Assembly (NCBI GenBank): GCA_947626345.1
Contig: CANQSF010000003.1
Span: 62,001 to 126,000, forward strand
Origin: an uncultured Oscillospiraceae bacterium
Lineage (GTDB): Bacteria; Bacillota; Clostridia; Oscillospirales; Oscillospiraceae
Direction of reading: 5' to 3'
Length of the DNA stretch: 64,000 nt
The notes beneath the pieces were generated by a model. The model was given only the letters and a program-made list of their open reading frames with translations, had not been told where the DNA came from and searched no databases. Made by a program: the position numbers and the translations under genes. This document shows, piece by piece, positions 1 to 8,090 of this stretch; within the stretch, counting starts at the first letter, position 1, and each line of letters opens with the position of its first letter.

Positions 1-47
1 GTCAGGACGAGAGGGCAGACGATATACATATGGGAGGCCCTTTTTGA
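1..47 (+). CDS. C-terminal tail of an upstream gene, probably another recombinase (partial)
   Basis: An open frame enters from the left edge and ends at TGA 45-47, giving a tail that finishes ADDIHMGGPF. Its stop overlaps the TTG start of the next gene (TTGA at 44-47), which suggests translational coupling. Serine recombinase genes of clostridial elements often occur as adjacent or overlapping sets, so the product may be a second recombinase, but 14 residues are too few to identify it. A competing view is that this is only leader sequence. Confidence 0.3.
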   Translation, partial: QDERADDIHMGGPF

Positions 48-1663
48 AACGGCCGAACGACGCGGCGCTCTATATGAGGTTGAGCGTGGACGACGAGAAC
101 TATGGGGACAGCGTGAGCATCGAGACCCAGCGGACGATCCTTCAGACGTATGCCAAGGAAAACGGTTTTGCCGTCTACGGCGAGTATGTGGACGACGGAT
201 GGAGCGGGACCGATTTCGAGCGCCCGGCCTTCCGGCGCATGATGGCGGATGTGGATGCGGGCAGGGTCGGCTGCATCATAACAAAGGACCTGTCCCGCTT
301 TGGGCGCGAGCACGTGATGATGGACTATTACCTGGAATTCGTGTTCCCGGCCAAGCGGGTCCGCTATATCGCCGTCACGGACAACGAGGACACGGAAAAG
401 GGCCTGAGCGACTTTGTGCCGTTCAAAAACCTGTTCAACGAGTGGCTGGCCAAGGACACCAGCCGGAAGGTGAAAGCGGCCTATAAGGCGAAATTCGCGG
501 CGGGCGAACACCTTTGCGCCTGTGCGCCGCTGGGCTATATAAAAGACCCGGAACACCCGAACAGGCTGCTTATTGACGACCAGACCCGGTGGATCGTGGA
601 GCGTATCTTCGAGCTGGCGGCACGTGGGACAGGCCCGGCAAAGATCGTAAAGATCCTGACGGAGGAAAAGGTCCCGACGCCAAGCTGGATACACTATCAG
701 AGGGAGGGCCTGTTTGCCAATATCCACGGGCATGACCCCGGCAAGAAAGCGTATTTATGGACCAACGCCTACGTCACGAATATCCTCACGAACGAGACGT
801 ATATCGGCAGCAGCGTCCACAACCGGGAGCACAGGGTCTCCTACAAGAATAAGAAGCGCATCCGCACGCCCCGGGAGGAATGGCTTGTCGTGGAGCACAC
901 CCACGAGGGGATCATCAGCCCGGAGCTGTTCGAGCAAGTCCAAAAGCAGGTATCCGCCCGCCGCCGGAACACGAAGGACCACACGTTTCAGCTCTTTTCC
1001 GGCCTTCTGCGGTGCGGCGGCTGCGGCAGGTCGCTGAGCTACGGGACGAACAGGGGCAAAAAAAGCTCCTTTGCCTACTATGCCTGTTCCGGCTACCGGC
1101 AGTATGGCCCAAAGCGCGCCGGCTGCACACAGCATTACATACGCTACGATGTGCTCTACGCCTATGTCCTGGCCCGGCTCCAGGAATGGTCCGCGCTGGC
1201 GCAGATGGATGAAAGCCGCCTGCTGCAAAGGATGCTGAACGCCAGCGACCGGGAGCGGTCCGCAGCCGCCCGGAAGCAGGGAACGGAACTTGCGAGGGCG
1301 GAAAAGCGCCAGGGAGAGCTGGACCGCTTGGTCACCAGGCTATACGAGGATTGGGCGGCAGGGAAGATCACGGAGCGGAACTTTGACCTTCTCTCGGAAA
1401 AGTACCAGACGGAGCAGGCTCAGGTGGAGGAGCAGATCGGGCGGCTGCAAGCGGAAGCGAACGAAGAGCGGGAGACAGTGGACAACGCGAAAAAATGGAT
1501 CCCGCTCATCAAGCAGTACGCAAACCCCGCCGCATTGACCGCCGAGATGCTCAACGCTCTCATCGAAAAGATCGTGGTCCATGAGGCGGTGAAAGCGCCT
1601 GACGGCAGCCGGGAGCAGGAGATCGAGATCTATTACCGCTTTGCGGGCGACCCGGACGGATGA
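44..1663 (+). CDS. Large serine recombinase (integrase) of a mobile element
   Basis: This is a 539-residue site-specific DNA recombinase. The N-terminal resolvase domain begins with the Y-x-R-x-S motif, catalytic Ser at residue 14, and carries the KDLSRFGR block near residue 85 with the conserved arginine. A Recombinase domain follows at about residues 155-300. Next come a zinc-ribbon with CGGC and two further cysteines (about 325-365) and a coiled-coil region rich in Glu/Arg/Gln (about 395-480). That is the usual order for large serine integrases. The start is TTG at 44, preceded by GGGAGG at 32-37, and it overlaps the upstream stop. The gene ends about 10 bases before a truncated chromosomal gene, the position expected for the integrase at one end of an integrated element. 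It should catalyse integration and excision through a 5'-phosphoserine DNA intermediate. Confidence 0.93.
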   Translation: MKRPNDAALYMRLSVDDENYGDSVSIETQRTILQTYAKENGFAVYGEYVDDGWSGTDFERPAFRRMMADVDAGRVGCIITKDLSRFGREHVMMDYYLEFVFPAKRVRYIAVTDNEDTEKGLSDFVPFKNLFNEWLAKDTSRKVKAAYKAKFAAGEHLCACAPLGYIKDPEHPNRLLIDDQTRWIVERIFELAARGTGPAKIVKILTEEKVPTPSWIHYQREGLFANIHGHDPGKKAYLWTNAYVTNILTNETYIGSSVHNREHRVSYKNKKRIRTPREEWLVVEHTHEGIISPELFEQVQKQVSARRRNTKDHTFQLFSGLLRCGGCGRSLSYGTNRGKKSSFAYYACSGYRQYGPKRAGCTQHYIRYDVLYAYVLARLQEWSALAQMDESRLLQRMLNASDRERSAAARKQGTELARAEKRQGELDRLVTRLYEDWAAGKITERNFDLLSEKYQTEQAQVEEQIGRLQAEANEERETVDNAKKWIPLIKQYANPAALTAEMLNALIEKIVVHEAVKAPDGSREQEIEIYYRFAGDPDG

Positions 1664-1673
1664 AAATGTATCT

Positions 1674-1805
1674 TTAAGTATGCGTCACGGAGCTGGCGGT
1701 TGGGTACACCCGCAGATCCTCCACACAGTCCTTGTCGCGGCAGCTGTCGTATATCTTCCTTGTATGGATGCACACGGCTTCGGTGCATTCCTGGCTGTCC
1801 GCCAT
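1674..1805 (-). pseudogene. N-terminal fragment of a conserved Cys-rich clostridial protein, cut by element insertion
   Basis: A short minus-strand frame starts at ATG 1805 behind a strong AGGAGG (1812-1817) and encodes 43 residues beginning MADSQECTEAVCIHTRKIYD, followed by a C-R-D-K-D-C-V-E-D-L-R-V-Y-P block. I recall the CIHT...DSCRDKDC...EDLRVY block as the start of a widespread clostridial protein of unknown function that is normally several times longer. Here it stops after TASSVTHT, next to the end of the serine recombinase gene. The strong start signals with an abrupt end point to an intact gene whose 3' part was displaced by insertion of the element. The family assignment is from memory and needs a search. 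Confidence 0.6.
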
Positions 1806-1911
1806 GCTGATACCTCCTATCCATAGTCGCCGGGCCTGCCCGGCGGTTTCAGTACAGTCTATGCCCGGGACGGGGAGTTGTGAAGTTTTCCTGTACGCGG
1901 CGGCAAAAATG

Positions 1912-1920
1912 TGCTATAAT
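1912..1920 (+). promoter_or_regulatory. Extended -10 promoter candidate for the DUF4364 gene
   Basis: TGcTATAAT is a perfect extended -10 element. No good -35 lies 17 bases upstream (TGTACG), so recognition would depend on the TG motif. The TATAAT is also the first half-arm of a perfect palindrome, so a start near 1927 would fall in its loop. The same TGTGCTATAAT string precedes the Asp23 gene at 24642-24652. Confidence 0.45.
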
Positions 1921-2031
1921 AGCCGCAAAGCGGCTATTATACATGATCTCAGGCGGTTTTGCTCCCGGCTTCGCCGGAACCGCAAAACATGCCCCATGAT
2001 AACATCCCGCCTGCGGCGTTATGCTATCATG
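1915..2031. repeat. Three consecutive palindromes in a short intergenic region
   Basis: Three inverted repeats lie head to tail. The first is a perfect 12-bp stem with an AAA loop (1915-1926 / 1930-1941). The second has gttttgc/gcaaaac arms around an inner ccggc-gccgg hairpin (about 1956-1987). The third has catgata/tatcatg arms at 1995-2001 / 2025-2031 with a GC-rich interior. All precede the DUF4364 gene. They could be a REP-like cluster, a structured 5' leader, or protein binding sites. I see no other copy in the window. Confidence 0.55.
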
Positions 2032-2057
2032 AAGAAAACAGAGGGGAGGGGAGCGCC

Positions 2058-2579
2058 GTGGAGCACCTGGGATTCATCCGGGATGAGCTGGACATCAAGA
2101 TCCTGATCCTATATATTCTGGAGAGACTGCCGCGGCCGGTGGAGCCGGTGACGCTGTCCGATCTGGCGCTGTTCGACGGGGGCTTCACCTGGTTCGATTA
2201 CACCGACTGCCTGGGGGAGCTCATCAAGACCGGCCACGTGGAGGAGAAAAACGGCAAGTACGCCATCACGGACAAGGGCCGCCGGAACGTGGACACCGTC
2301 TCCTCCAGCCTGCCCTATACCGTCCGGGCCAAGGCGGAGCGGCTGACCGCGCCTGTGGCGGCGGCCATGCGCCGGGCCAGCATGATCGAGACGGACATCG
2401 AGAAGGGCGCCCGGGGCGGCAAGAGCGTGAGCATGCGCCTGTCCGACGGGGTGGGGGAGGTCATCTCCATGCGCCTGGCGGTGCCGGACGAGGAGCAGGC
2501 GAAGGCCATCGAAAAGCGCTTCCGCGCCGACGCCGAGGAGCTCTACAACGCCATATTGCAGCTGCTCCTGGAGCAGTGA
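2058..2579 (+). CDS. DUF4364 family protein
   Basis: The product has 173 residues from GTG 2058, which has GAGGGGAGGGG at 2041-2051 just upstream. A longer frame to 1959 exists but runs back through the palindromes, so it is unlikely to be used. The opening block (GFIRDELDIKILILYILERL, then P-V-x-x-x-T-L-S-D-L-A-L-F-D-G-G) and the Y-x-x-C-L-x-E-L-I-x-T-G-H-V segment match DUF4364. This family is conserved in Clostridia and has a winged-helix-like N-terminal half. Its role is not established; the fold suggests DNA binding. It stands alone between the element and a convergent sensor kinase. Confidence 0.82.
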   Translation: MEHLGFIRDELDIKILILYILERLPRPVEPVTLSDLALFDGGFTWFDYTDCLGELIKTGHVEEKNGKYAITDKGRRNVDTVSSSLPYTVRAKAERLTAPVAAAMRRASMIETDIEKGARGGKSVSMRLSDGVGEVISMRLAVPDEEQAKAIEKRFRADAEELYNAILQLLLEQ

Positions 2580-2596
2580 CAGCACAGGATATAAGA

Positions 2597-2628
2597 TCGG
2601 GCGCGTCCCTGGAAAGGGGCGCGCCCGA
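2597..2628. terminator. Hairpin between convergent genes
   Basis: A strong stem (tcgggcgcg with cgcgcccga, plus an inner CCC/GGG) lies between the DUF4364 stop and the stop of the minus-strand kinase gene. It lacks a good T-run on either side, so it may work as a shared but weak terminator. Confidence 0.5.
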
Positions 2629-2643
2629 CAGTCTATGTCCGGT

Positions 2644-4740
2644 TCATTTTTTCAGCTCGTCCAGCAGTGCGTTCACGTCCACCGGCTTGGCCAAAAAGCC
2701 GTCCATGCCGCTGGCGGCGGCGTGGGAGCGGTCCTCGGCCGTGCAGTTGGCGCTGCAGGCGATGATCCGCACTGACCCGGCGTCCGGCCGGTCCAGAGCG
2801 CGGATGGCGGCCGCGGCGGCGAAGCCGTCCATGTTGGGCATCAGCAGGTCCATGAGGATCACGCCGTACTGTCCCGGCGCGGAGGAGAGGAAGGCGTCCA
2901 GCGCCTTCTGGCCGTCGGCGGCCAGAACGGCCTCGTAGCCGGCGTCCTCCAGCAGCTCCATCATGATCTCGCCGTTGAGCTCGTTGTCCTCGGCCACCAG
3001 CACCCGGGGCGTGGCCGGCCCGTGCATCTCCGCCGCTGGCGTCCCCTCCGGGGCGGCGCAGGGGGCTGCCGGGAAGGAGAAGGTGAACTGGCTGCCCTTG
3101 TCCTGCTCGCTGGTGAAGGTCAGATCTCCGTCCATCAGCTTCGCCAGCCGGTGGCAGATGGACAGCCCCAGACCCACGCCCTGATCGCCGCTGGACACGG
3201 TGTCCTGCTCCCGGGAGAAGGCCTCGAAGATGCTCTCCCGGAAGGACTGGCTCATGCCCCGGCCGGTATCGGTCACCTGGATGTGGGTGACCACCGCGCC
3301 GTCGTGGATCGGGTCCTGCCAGGCGGACAGGGTGACGGAGCCGCCCTCGGGGGTGAACTTCTGGGCGTTGTCCAACAGGTTCAGCAGCACCTGTTGCACC
3401 CGCACGCCGTCCGTGGTCAGCCAGGGCTCGGCGAGCCGGACGTCCAGGGAGAAGTCCAGATGCTTCTCCGCCATGCCGCTGTGCACGATGGCCTCCACCG
3501 TGGCCAGCAGCTGGGCCATGTCCGTGGGCTTGGCGTCCAGGGCCATATCGCCCTTGCTGAGCATGGACATGTCCAGGATATCGCTGACCAGGCTCAGCAG
3601 ATACCGGGCCGTGGAGGTGGACTGATCCAGATACCGGGACAGCTGCTCCGGCTCGTGGAGCCGGCGGCCCATGAGGTAGTTCAGGCCGATCAGCCCGTTC
3701 AGAGGCGTGCGGATCTCGTGGCTCATGGTGGATAAAAACTGGCTTTTCGCCCTGGCGTCGGCCTGGGCCTTCACGGAGCGGATGTGCTGGCGGTACAGTT
3801 GCAGCAGCAGCGCCGCGATCAGCATCAGGGATATGGCCAGCACCGTGAAGGCGTACCGGTACCGGTACAGGACGTCCGCCATGTTGTAGGTATAGCGGTT
3901 CTCTATGACCGCCTGGATGATATAGCTGCCGGTCAGGTCCTCGGGTATGGCGGCGATGGCCTTGTTGAGGATGGAGATGAGGGTGTAGCCGTCGTCGCCC
4001 ACCGGCTCACCGTTGGCGTCGAAGGGGACCACCGCCGAGAAGCTCAGCTGATCGTCCAGGCCCATCACCGGGATCACCTTCAGGTCCTCATACAGGGGTT
4101 TCGTGAGCCAGTACTCCACCACGTATTGGTTGAGGATCATCAGATCCGCCTTGCCGGCGCGCAGAGCGTCGAAGCAGGCGGTGATGGTGTCGTAGTCCTC
4201 CAGGGTGAAGTTGGGGTAGGTGGCGGCCAGCACCTGGCGCAGGGTCTGGGAGCCGCTGGACACCGCCACGGTGAGATTGGCCTCATAGGAGTAGTCCAGG
4301 TCCTCCCGGGCCACGATCACCTTCCGGCCGGTGAAGTAGGGCTCGCTGACGAGGATGCCCCGGGCGCCCTGGTTGGCCTTGTTGTACTCCACGCTGGTGA
4401 CCAGGTCCAGTTGCTGCTCCATCAGGTAGTCGTAGGTCACCGGCCCGGAGGGCAGGGGCACGTATTCAAATGTCAGCCCCGTCACCCGCTGGATGCGGTC
4501 GAAGATATACCGGGAGATCCCGGCCAGGGTGCCGTCCGGCCCGGTGAAGGACACCGGCGTCCGGTCCTGGACGTAGCCCACCCGGAGTGTGCCGGCGCTG
4601 TCCAGATAGGCCTGCTCCTCCTCGGTGAGGTCCAGCTCGTCTGCCTTCGGTGCGGCCTGGGCGGTGCCGGCCGCGCCCAGTACCAGCGCGGCGGCCGCGA
4701 TGAGCGCCAGGACGGCGCCTTTGATTCTCCGAAGCGTCAT
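2644..4740 (-). CDS. Hybrid sensor histidine kinase with a periplasmic solute-binding-type sensor domain
   Basis: This 698-residue membrane kinase resembles BvgS/EvgS-type hybrids. The domains in order are: signal peptide (1-28, ending AQA); an extracellular SBP_bac_3-like domain (about 45-285, opening LRVGYVQDRTPVSF); one membrane segment (about 291-314); HisKA with the phospho-acceptor His341 in SHEIRTP; HATPase_c with NLLDNAQK, DTGRGM and GVGLGLS; and a C-terminal receiver with Asp631 in LMDLLMP. There is no HPt domain and no adjacent response regulator, so its output partner must be elsewhere. I chose ATG 4740 over the longer frame because it starts a clean signal peptide and has GAAAGG upstream. 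The likely input is a small extracellular amino-acid-like ligand; that is inferred from the domain only. Confidence 0.88.
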   Translation of the reverse strand: MTLRRIKGAVLALIAAAALVLGAAGTAQAAPKADELDLTEEEQAYLDSAGTLRVGYVQDRTPVSFTGPDGTLAGISRYIFDRIQRVTGLTFEYVPLPSGPVTYDYLMEQQLDLVTSVEYNKANQGARGILVSEPYFTGRKVIVAREDLDYSYEANLTVAVSSGSQTLRQVLAATYPNFTLEDYDTITACFDALRAGKADLMILNQYVVEYWLTKPLYEDLKVIPVMGLDDQLSFSAVVPFDANGEPVGDDGYTLISILNKAIAAIPEDLTGSYIIQAVIENRYTYNMADVLYRYRYAFTVLAISLMLIAALLLQLYRQHIRSVKAQADARAKSQFLSTMSHEIRTPLNGLIGLNYLMGRRLHEPEQLSRYLDQSTSTARYLLSLVSDILDMSMLSKGDMALDAKPTDMAQLLATVEAIVHSGMAEKHLDFSLDVRLAEPWLTTDGVRVQQVLLNLLDNAQKFTPEGGSVTLSAWQDPIHDGAVVTHIQVTDTGRGMSQSFRESIFEAFSREQDTVSSGDQGVGLGLSICHRLAKLMDGDLTFTSEQDKGSQFTFSFPAAPCAAPEGTPAAEMHGPATPRVLVAEDNELNGEIMMELLEDAGYEAVLAADGQKALDAFLSSAPGQYGVILMDLLMPNMDGFAAAAAIRALDRPDAGSVRIIACSANCTAEDRSHAAASGMDGFLAKPVDVNALLDELKK

Positions 4741-4825
4741 ATGTATGCCTTTCGCATCTCCCCGGTCCGCGCGGTCAGCCGCCGGGACCTGTCGTCTTCC
4801 GTGGATCGGTATCCTATACATAGCG

Positions 4826-4854
4826 ATTATACGAGCGGGAAAAAGGGCTGTCAA
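4826..4854 (-). promoter_or_regulatory. Consensus sigma-A promoter for the hybrid kinase
   Basis: On the minus strand TTGACA (4849-4854) is followed after exactly 17 bases by TATAAT (4826-4831), a perfect consensus pair. It gives a leader of about 80 bases. Confidence 0.8.
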
Positions 4855-4952
4855 GAACGAATCATGCGGCCTGAAGGGCCGCTCATGCCGGCTGACGGCG
4901 CAAGTTATTAGAGGGTTTAATAATAAATTAATGATCGCGCTGGAAAAATTCC

Positions 4953-4981
4953 TTGTCAGGCCCCGGGATCGGGAGTATAAT
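4953..4981 (+). promoter_or_regulatory. Sigma-A promoter for the nucleotidyltransferase
   Basis: TTGTCA (4953-4958), a 17-base spacer and TATAAT (4976-4981) lie about 40 bases before the ATG at 5021. This promoter diverges from the kinase promoter about 100 bases away. Confidence 0.75.
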
Positions 4982-5020
4982 ACAGGCAATGCCTGCATCT
5001 GCGGCAGATGGGGGATCGTC

Positions 5021-5938
5021 ATGGGGAATATCACACTGGTGGTCCTGGCTGCGGGGATCGGTTCCCGCTACGGCGCCAGCGTCAAACAACTGGAAAGGGT
5101 GGGCCCATCGGGGGAGATCATCATGGATTACTCCATCCATGACGCGCTCCGTGCGGGCTTCGACCGGGTGATATGCATCGTCCGGCGGGACATCTTCGGC
5201 GATTTCATGGATGTGATCGGCAGCCGGATGGAGCGGAAGCTCCGGTCCCTGGGCGTGCGGTGGGACTATGCCTTCCAAAGCACGGAGGACCTTCCGGCCG
5301 GCCGGACCAGGCCCTGGGGGACCGGGGAGGCGATCCTGACCTGCAAGGAGCTGTTGGACGGGCCCTTCGCGGTGATCAACGCCGACGACTATTACGGCCA
5401 GGACGCCATGGAGAAGGCATACTCCTTCCTGGCGTCCCACCGCCCGGAGGAGGACGCCCGCTACGGCATGGTGGGTTTCGTGCTGAAGAACACCCTCTCG
5501 AAGGAGGGGGGCGTGACCCGGGGGATATGCGCCACCGACGGAGCGGGCCATCTGACGGACGTGAAGGAGACCCGGAACATCGTCCGGACCCCGGACGGCG
5601 CCGCCGTACGCACGCCGGAGGGCCTGCTGCTGCCCCTGGACGGGGACAGCCTGGTCTCCATGAACCTGTGGATGCTCACGCCCCAGTTCGCCCAGCGGCT
5701 GGAGGAGGGCTTCCGCCTGTTCCGGGAAGGACTGAAGGACCCGATGAAGGAGGAGTATCTGCTGCCGGAGATCATCGGGCGGATGGTCCGGGCCGGCGAG
5801 GCCACGGTGGACGTGCTGCCCACCGACGGCCAGTGGTACGGCATCACCTATCAGGCCGACCGGCGGCCGGTGGCCGAGGCAATCCGGGCCATGGTGGAGG
5901 CGGGGACCTATCAGGAGGATCTGTACGCCGACCTCTGA
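5021..5938 (+). CDS. Sugar-phosphate nucleotidyltransferase-like protein (NTP_transferase)
   Basis: The product has 305 residues. The N-terminus LVVLAAGIGSRYG is the nucleotide-binding loop G-x-G-x-R of the NTP_transferase family, with a Lys a few residues later (SVKQL). The metal-binding aspartates are probably in FAVINADDYYG (about residues 121-131). Such enzymes transfer NMP onto a sugar- or choline-phosphate. The fold is clear but the substrate is not, and there is no pathway neighbour. ATG 5021 fits the promoter, with a weak G-rich site at 5010-5014. An upstream extension of the frame lacks start signals and would run through the promoter. Confidence 0.8.
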   Translation: MGNITLVVLAAGIGSRYGASVKQLERVGPSGEIIMDYSIHDALRAGFDRVICIVRRDIFGDFMDVIGSRMERKLRSLGVRWDYAFQSTEDLPAGRTRPWGTGEAILTCKELLDGPFAVINADDYYGQDAMEKAYSFLASHRPEEDARYGMVGFVLKNTLSKEGGVTRGICATDGAGHLTDVKETRNIVRTPDGAAVRTPEGLLLPLDGDSLVSMNLWMLTPQFAQRLEEGFRLFREGLKDPMKEEYLLPEIIGRMVRAGEATVDVLPTDGQWYGITYQADRRPVAEAIRAMVEAGTYQEDLYADL

Positions 5939-5972
5939 TGCGGGACCGGCGGGAAAATATGATAAGAGCGCG

Positions 5973-6010
5973 GATCGCGTCCGCCCGGAGAGGGCGGACG
6001 CGATCATTTT
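5973..6010 (+). terminator. Rho-independent terminator after the nucleotidyltransferase
   Basis: A perfect 14-bp stem (5973-5986 with 5992-6005, loop GGAGA) is followed by ATTTTAT. It lies between convergent genes and may also stop the minus-strand acetyltransferase transcript. Confidence 0.8.
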
Positions 6011-6016
6011 ATGGGT

Positions 6017-6586
6017 TCATATGTAGGACGCCAGGACCCGGTCCACGGCCGCGGGGTCCACGTCCCGAAGGGCCAGCAGCGGAGCGGGGTCCGTGTCGTA
6101 TGGGCCCAGGGCCTTCTCGAACCAGGCCACGTCGTGCCAAGCGCCGTTTTTGTATCCCGCCCGGGGGGAGACGCCGATGCGGGCAAAGCCCATGGCCTCG
6201 TGCAGCGCCTCGCTGGCGGGGTTGGGCACGGTGACGCAGCCGATGGCGGTCTTGACGTTCTGCAGCGCCAGCAGGCCCATCAGTAGCCCGTACAGCCGCC
6301 GGCCATAGCCCCTGCCGGTATAGTCCCGCGCCAGATACACGCTCAGCTCCGCGCTCCAGTCGTAGGCCGCCCGCTCCCGGATGCGGTGGGCGTAGGCGTA
6401 GCCGGCGATGCGGCCGCCGACCTCCAGCGCCAGATAGGGATAGACCTGCCGGATGTCCCGGATGCGGGCGGCGAACGCCTCCGCCGTGGGCAGCTCGGTC
6501 TCAAAGGTGATGGACGTGTCGATATACTGGCCGTAGACCGCCAGCAGTCCCGCCGCGTCCTGCTCGTTGGCAAACCGTATGTTCAT
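6017..6586 (-). CDS. GNAT N-acetyltransferase, phosphinothricin acetyltransferase-like
   Basis: The product has 189 residues and a GNAT fold. The acetyl-CoA loop is RGYGRRLYGLLM (about 95-106), preceded by the ELSVYLARDYTG strand. The layout (FANEQDAAGLLAVYGQYI, SITFETELPT, then GYAYAHRIRERAAYDWSAE) matches the PAT/Bar group, which acetylate small amino-acid-like substrates such as phosphinothricin or methionine sulfoximine. The real substrate here is unknown. A GGAGGAGGC site precedes ATG 6586. A longer frame continues upstream without another convincing start. Confidence 0.82.
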   Translation of the reverse strand: MNIRFANEQDAAGLLAVYGQYIDTSITFETELPTAEAFAARIRDIRQVYPYLALEVGGRIAGYAYAHRIRERAAYDWSAELSVYLARDYTGRGYGRRLYGLLMGLLALQNVKTAIGCVTVPNPASEALHEAMGFARIGVSPRAGYKNGAWHDVAWFEKALGPYDTDPAPLLALRDVDPAAVDRVLASYI

Positions 6587-6663
6587 GGGGGCCTCCTCCG
6601 CGCGCGGCCATCGGTGTCTCGTCCGAGCAGCTGCCCCCATGATACTCCCACGGCGCGCGGTTT

Positions 6664-7035
6664 TCAATATTTTTCCTTGCTCTTGAAGATGGAGGCCACC
6701 AGGATGCCGAAGAAAATGGCGGCGCACACGCCTCCCGCCGCGGCGGTGAAGCCGCCGGTGAAAGCCCCGATGACGCCATGCTGGGCCACCGCCTCCCGCA
6801 CGCCCTTGGCCAGCAGGTTCCCGAACCCGGTCAGGGGCACCGTGGCCCCGGCCCCGGCCCAGTCCGCCAGGGGCTGATAGAGCCCCAGGGCCCCCAGGAT
6901 CACCCCGGCCACCACGTAGCCGGTGAGGATGCGGGCGGGGGTGAGCTTGGTCAGGTCGATGAGCAGCTGCCCGACGAGGCACAGGGCCCCGCCCACCAGA
7001 AACGCTTTCAAAAATGCCATCACTGTCTCGTTCAT
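6664..7035 (-). CDS. spoVAE: Stage V sporulation protein AE (SpoVAE)
   Basis: This 123-residue, mostly hydrophobic protein has three to four membrane segments. The sequences FLVGGALCLVGQLLID and the glycine-rich FTGGFTAAAGGVCAAIFFG are characteristic of SpoVAE (the AEb form). It is an inner spore membrane part of the SpoVA channel, which moves Ca-dipicolinate into the forespore and out on germination. Its ATG lies one base after the spoVAD stop, so the two are coupled. spoVAC, normally just upstream of spoVAD, is not here. Confidence 0.92.
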   Translation of the reverse strand: MNETVMAFLKAFLVGGALCLVGQLLIDLTKLTPARILTGYVVAGVILGALGLYQPLADWAGAGATVPLTGFGNLLAKGVREAVAQHGVIGAFTGGFTAAAGGVCAAIFFGILVASIFKSKEKY

Positions 7036-7036
7036 A

Positions 7037-8041
7037 TCATGCCCTCGTATTCTCCAGCGCCACCGCGTGGCAGATGGCGGGGATGCTCTCCCCCTGCTGG
7101 TTGGTGGTGGGGCTCATCATGGCCCCGGTGGCGGCGAAGAGCAGCCTGTTCCAGTTGCCCTCCAGCATGCCGTGGAGCAGATGGCCGCAGAGCACCGAGG
7201 CCGAGCAGCCGCAGCCGGAGCCGCCGGAATGGGCGTCCTGGCCGTTCACGGCGTAGATGAGCCGGCCGCAGTCCATATACCGCACCCCCAGGTCCACGCC
7301 GTCCCGCAAAAAAAGGTCCGCCAGAATGTGGGAGCCCACCACGCCCAGATCGCCGGTGACGATGGCGTCGTAATAGTCCGGACCCCTGCCCGTGTCGGCG
7401 AAGTGGGCCTTCAGCGTCTCATAGGCCGCCGGGGCCATGGCCGCGCCCATGTTGTTCATGTCCGTCACCCCCGCGTCGGTGATGACGCCGGTGGTGATGT
7501 GGGTCACATAGGGGGCGGGGCCGTCGGCCTTCAATATGAGCGCCCCCGCGCCGGTGACGGTCCACTGGCTGGTGGGCGGCCGCTGATTGCCGTACTGCAG
7601 GGGGAAGCGGTACTGCCGCTCCGCGGAGCAGAAGTGGCTGCTGGTGGCCGCCGCGGCCACGTCACAGAAGCCGCCGTCGATCATCATGGCGGCGAGGCTG
7701 AGCCCCTCGGCCATGGTGGAGCAGGCCCCGTACAGCCCGAAGTAGGGCACGCCGCACTCCCGCATGGCGTAGGCCGAGCCGGCGCACTGGTTGAGAAGGT
7801 CCCCGGAAAAGACGTACTGCACGTCGCTGGGGGAGGTCTTGGCCTTGTCGCAGGCGATGGACCAGCACATCTTCAGCATGGCGCTCTCCGCCTTCTCCCA
7901 GCTCTTGGCCCCGAAGCGGGAGTCCTCGCTCAGATAGTCGAAGTACCGGCGCAGCGGGCCCTCGCTCTCTTTTTTGCCGCCCACGCACGCCGCCGCGGCT
8001 ATGCCCGGCTGCATGGTGAGGTGGACGGTCTGTTTTCCCAT
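7037..8041 (-). CDS. spoVAD: Stage V sporulation protein AD (SpoVAD), dipicolinate-binding
   Basis: The product has a thiolase/ketoacyl-synthase-like fold and binds dipicolinic acid in the SpoVA complex at the inner spore membrane. Clear family blocks are GKQT near the start, FSGDLLNQ, YGACSTMAEGLSLAAMMIDGG, AATSSHFCSAERQYRFP, GDLGVVGSHILADL and ATGAMMSPTTNQQ. The usual length is about 338 residues; this one is 334 from ATG 8041 or 339 from ATG 8056. I prefer 8041 because the sigma-G-like promoter at 8062-8090 would start transcripts near 8055, on top of the upstream ATG. Confidence 0.92.
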   Translation of the reverse strand: MGKQTVHLTMQPGIAAAACVGGKKESEGPLRRYFDYLSEDSRFGAKSWEKAESAMLKMCWSIACDKAKTSPSDVQYVFSGDLLNQCAGSAYAMRECGVPYFGLYGACSTMAEGLSLAAMMIDGGFCDVAAAATSSHFCSAERQYRFPLQYGNQRPPTSQWTVTGAGALILKADGPAPYVTHITTGVITDAGVTDMNNMGAAMAPAAYETLKAHFADTGRGPDYYDAIVTGDLGVVGSHILADLFLRDGVDLGVRYMDCGRLIYAVNGQDAHSGGSGCGCSASVLCGHLLHGMLEGNWNRLLFAATGAMMSPTTNQQGESIPAICHAVALENTRA

Positions 8042-8061
8042 ACGTTTCGTTTCCATGGTGC

Positions 8062-8090
8062 CAGTATGCGCCGGATGGGCAAAAACATAC
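8062..8090 (-). promoter_or_regulatory. Sigma-G-like promoter for spoVAD-spoVAE
   Basis: On the minus strand GTATG (8086-8090) fits the sigma-G -35 consensus GHATR. After 17 bases CATACTG (8062-8068) matches six of seven positions of the -10 CATNHTA. The SpoVA genes are forespore sigma-G genes in Bacillus, so the fit is functional as well as positional. It overlaps the 3' side of the terminator of the upstream gene. Confidence 0.55.

Noticed and set aside
1828..1845. Short perfect GC palindrome (cgccgggc / gcccggcg)
   Set aside because: It has only a two-base apparent loop, no T-run and no gene end next to it. I could not assign a role beyond a possible part of the leader of the truncated gene.
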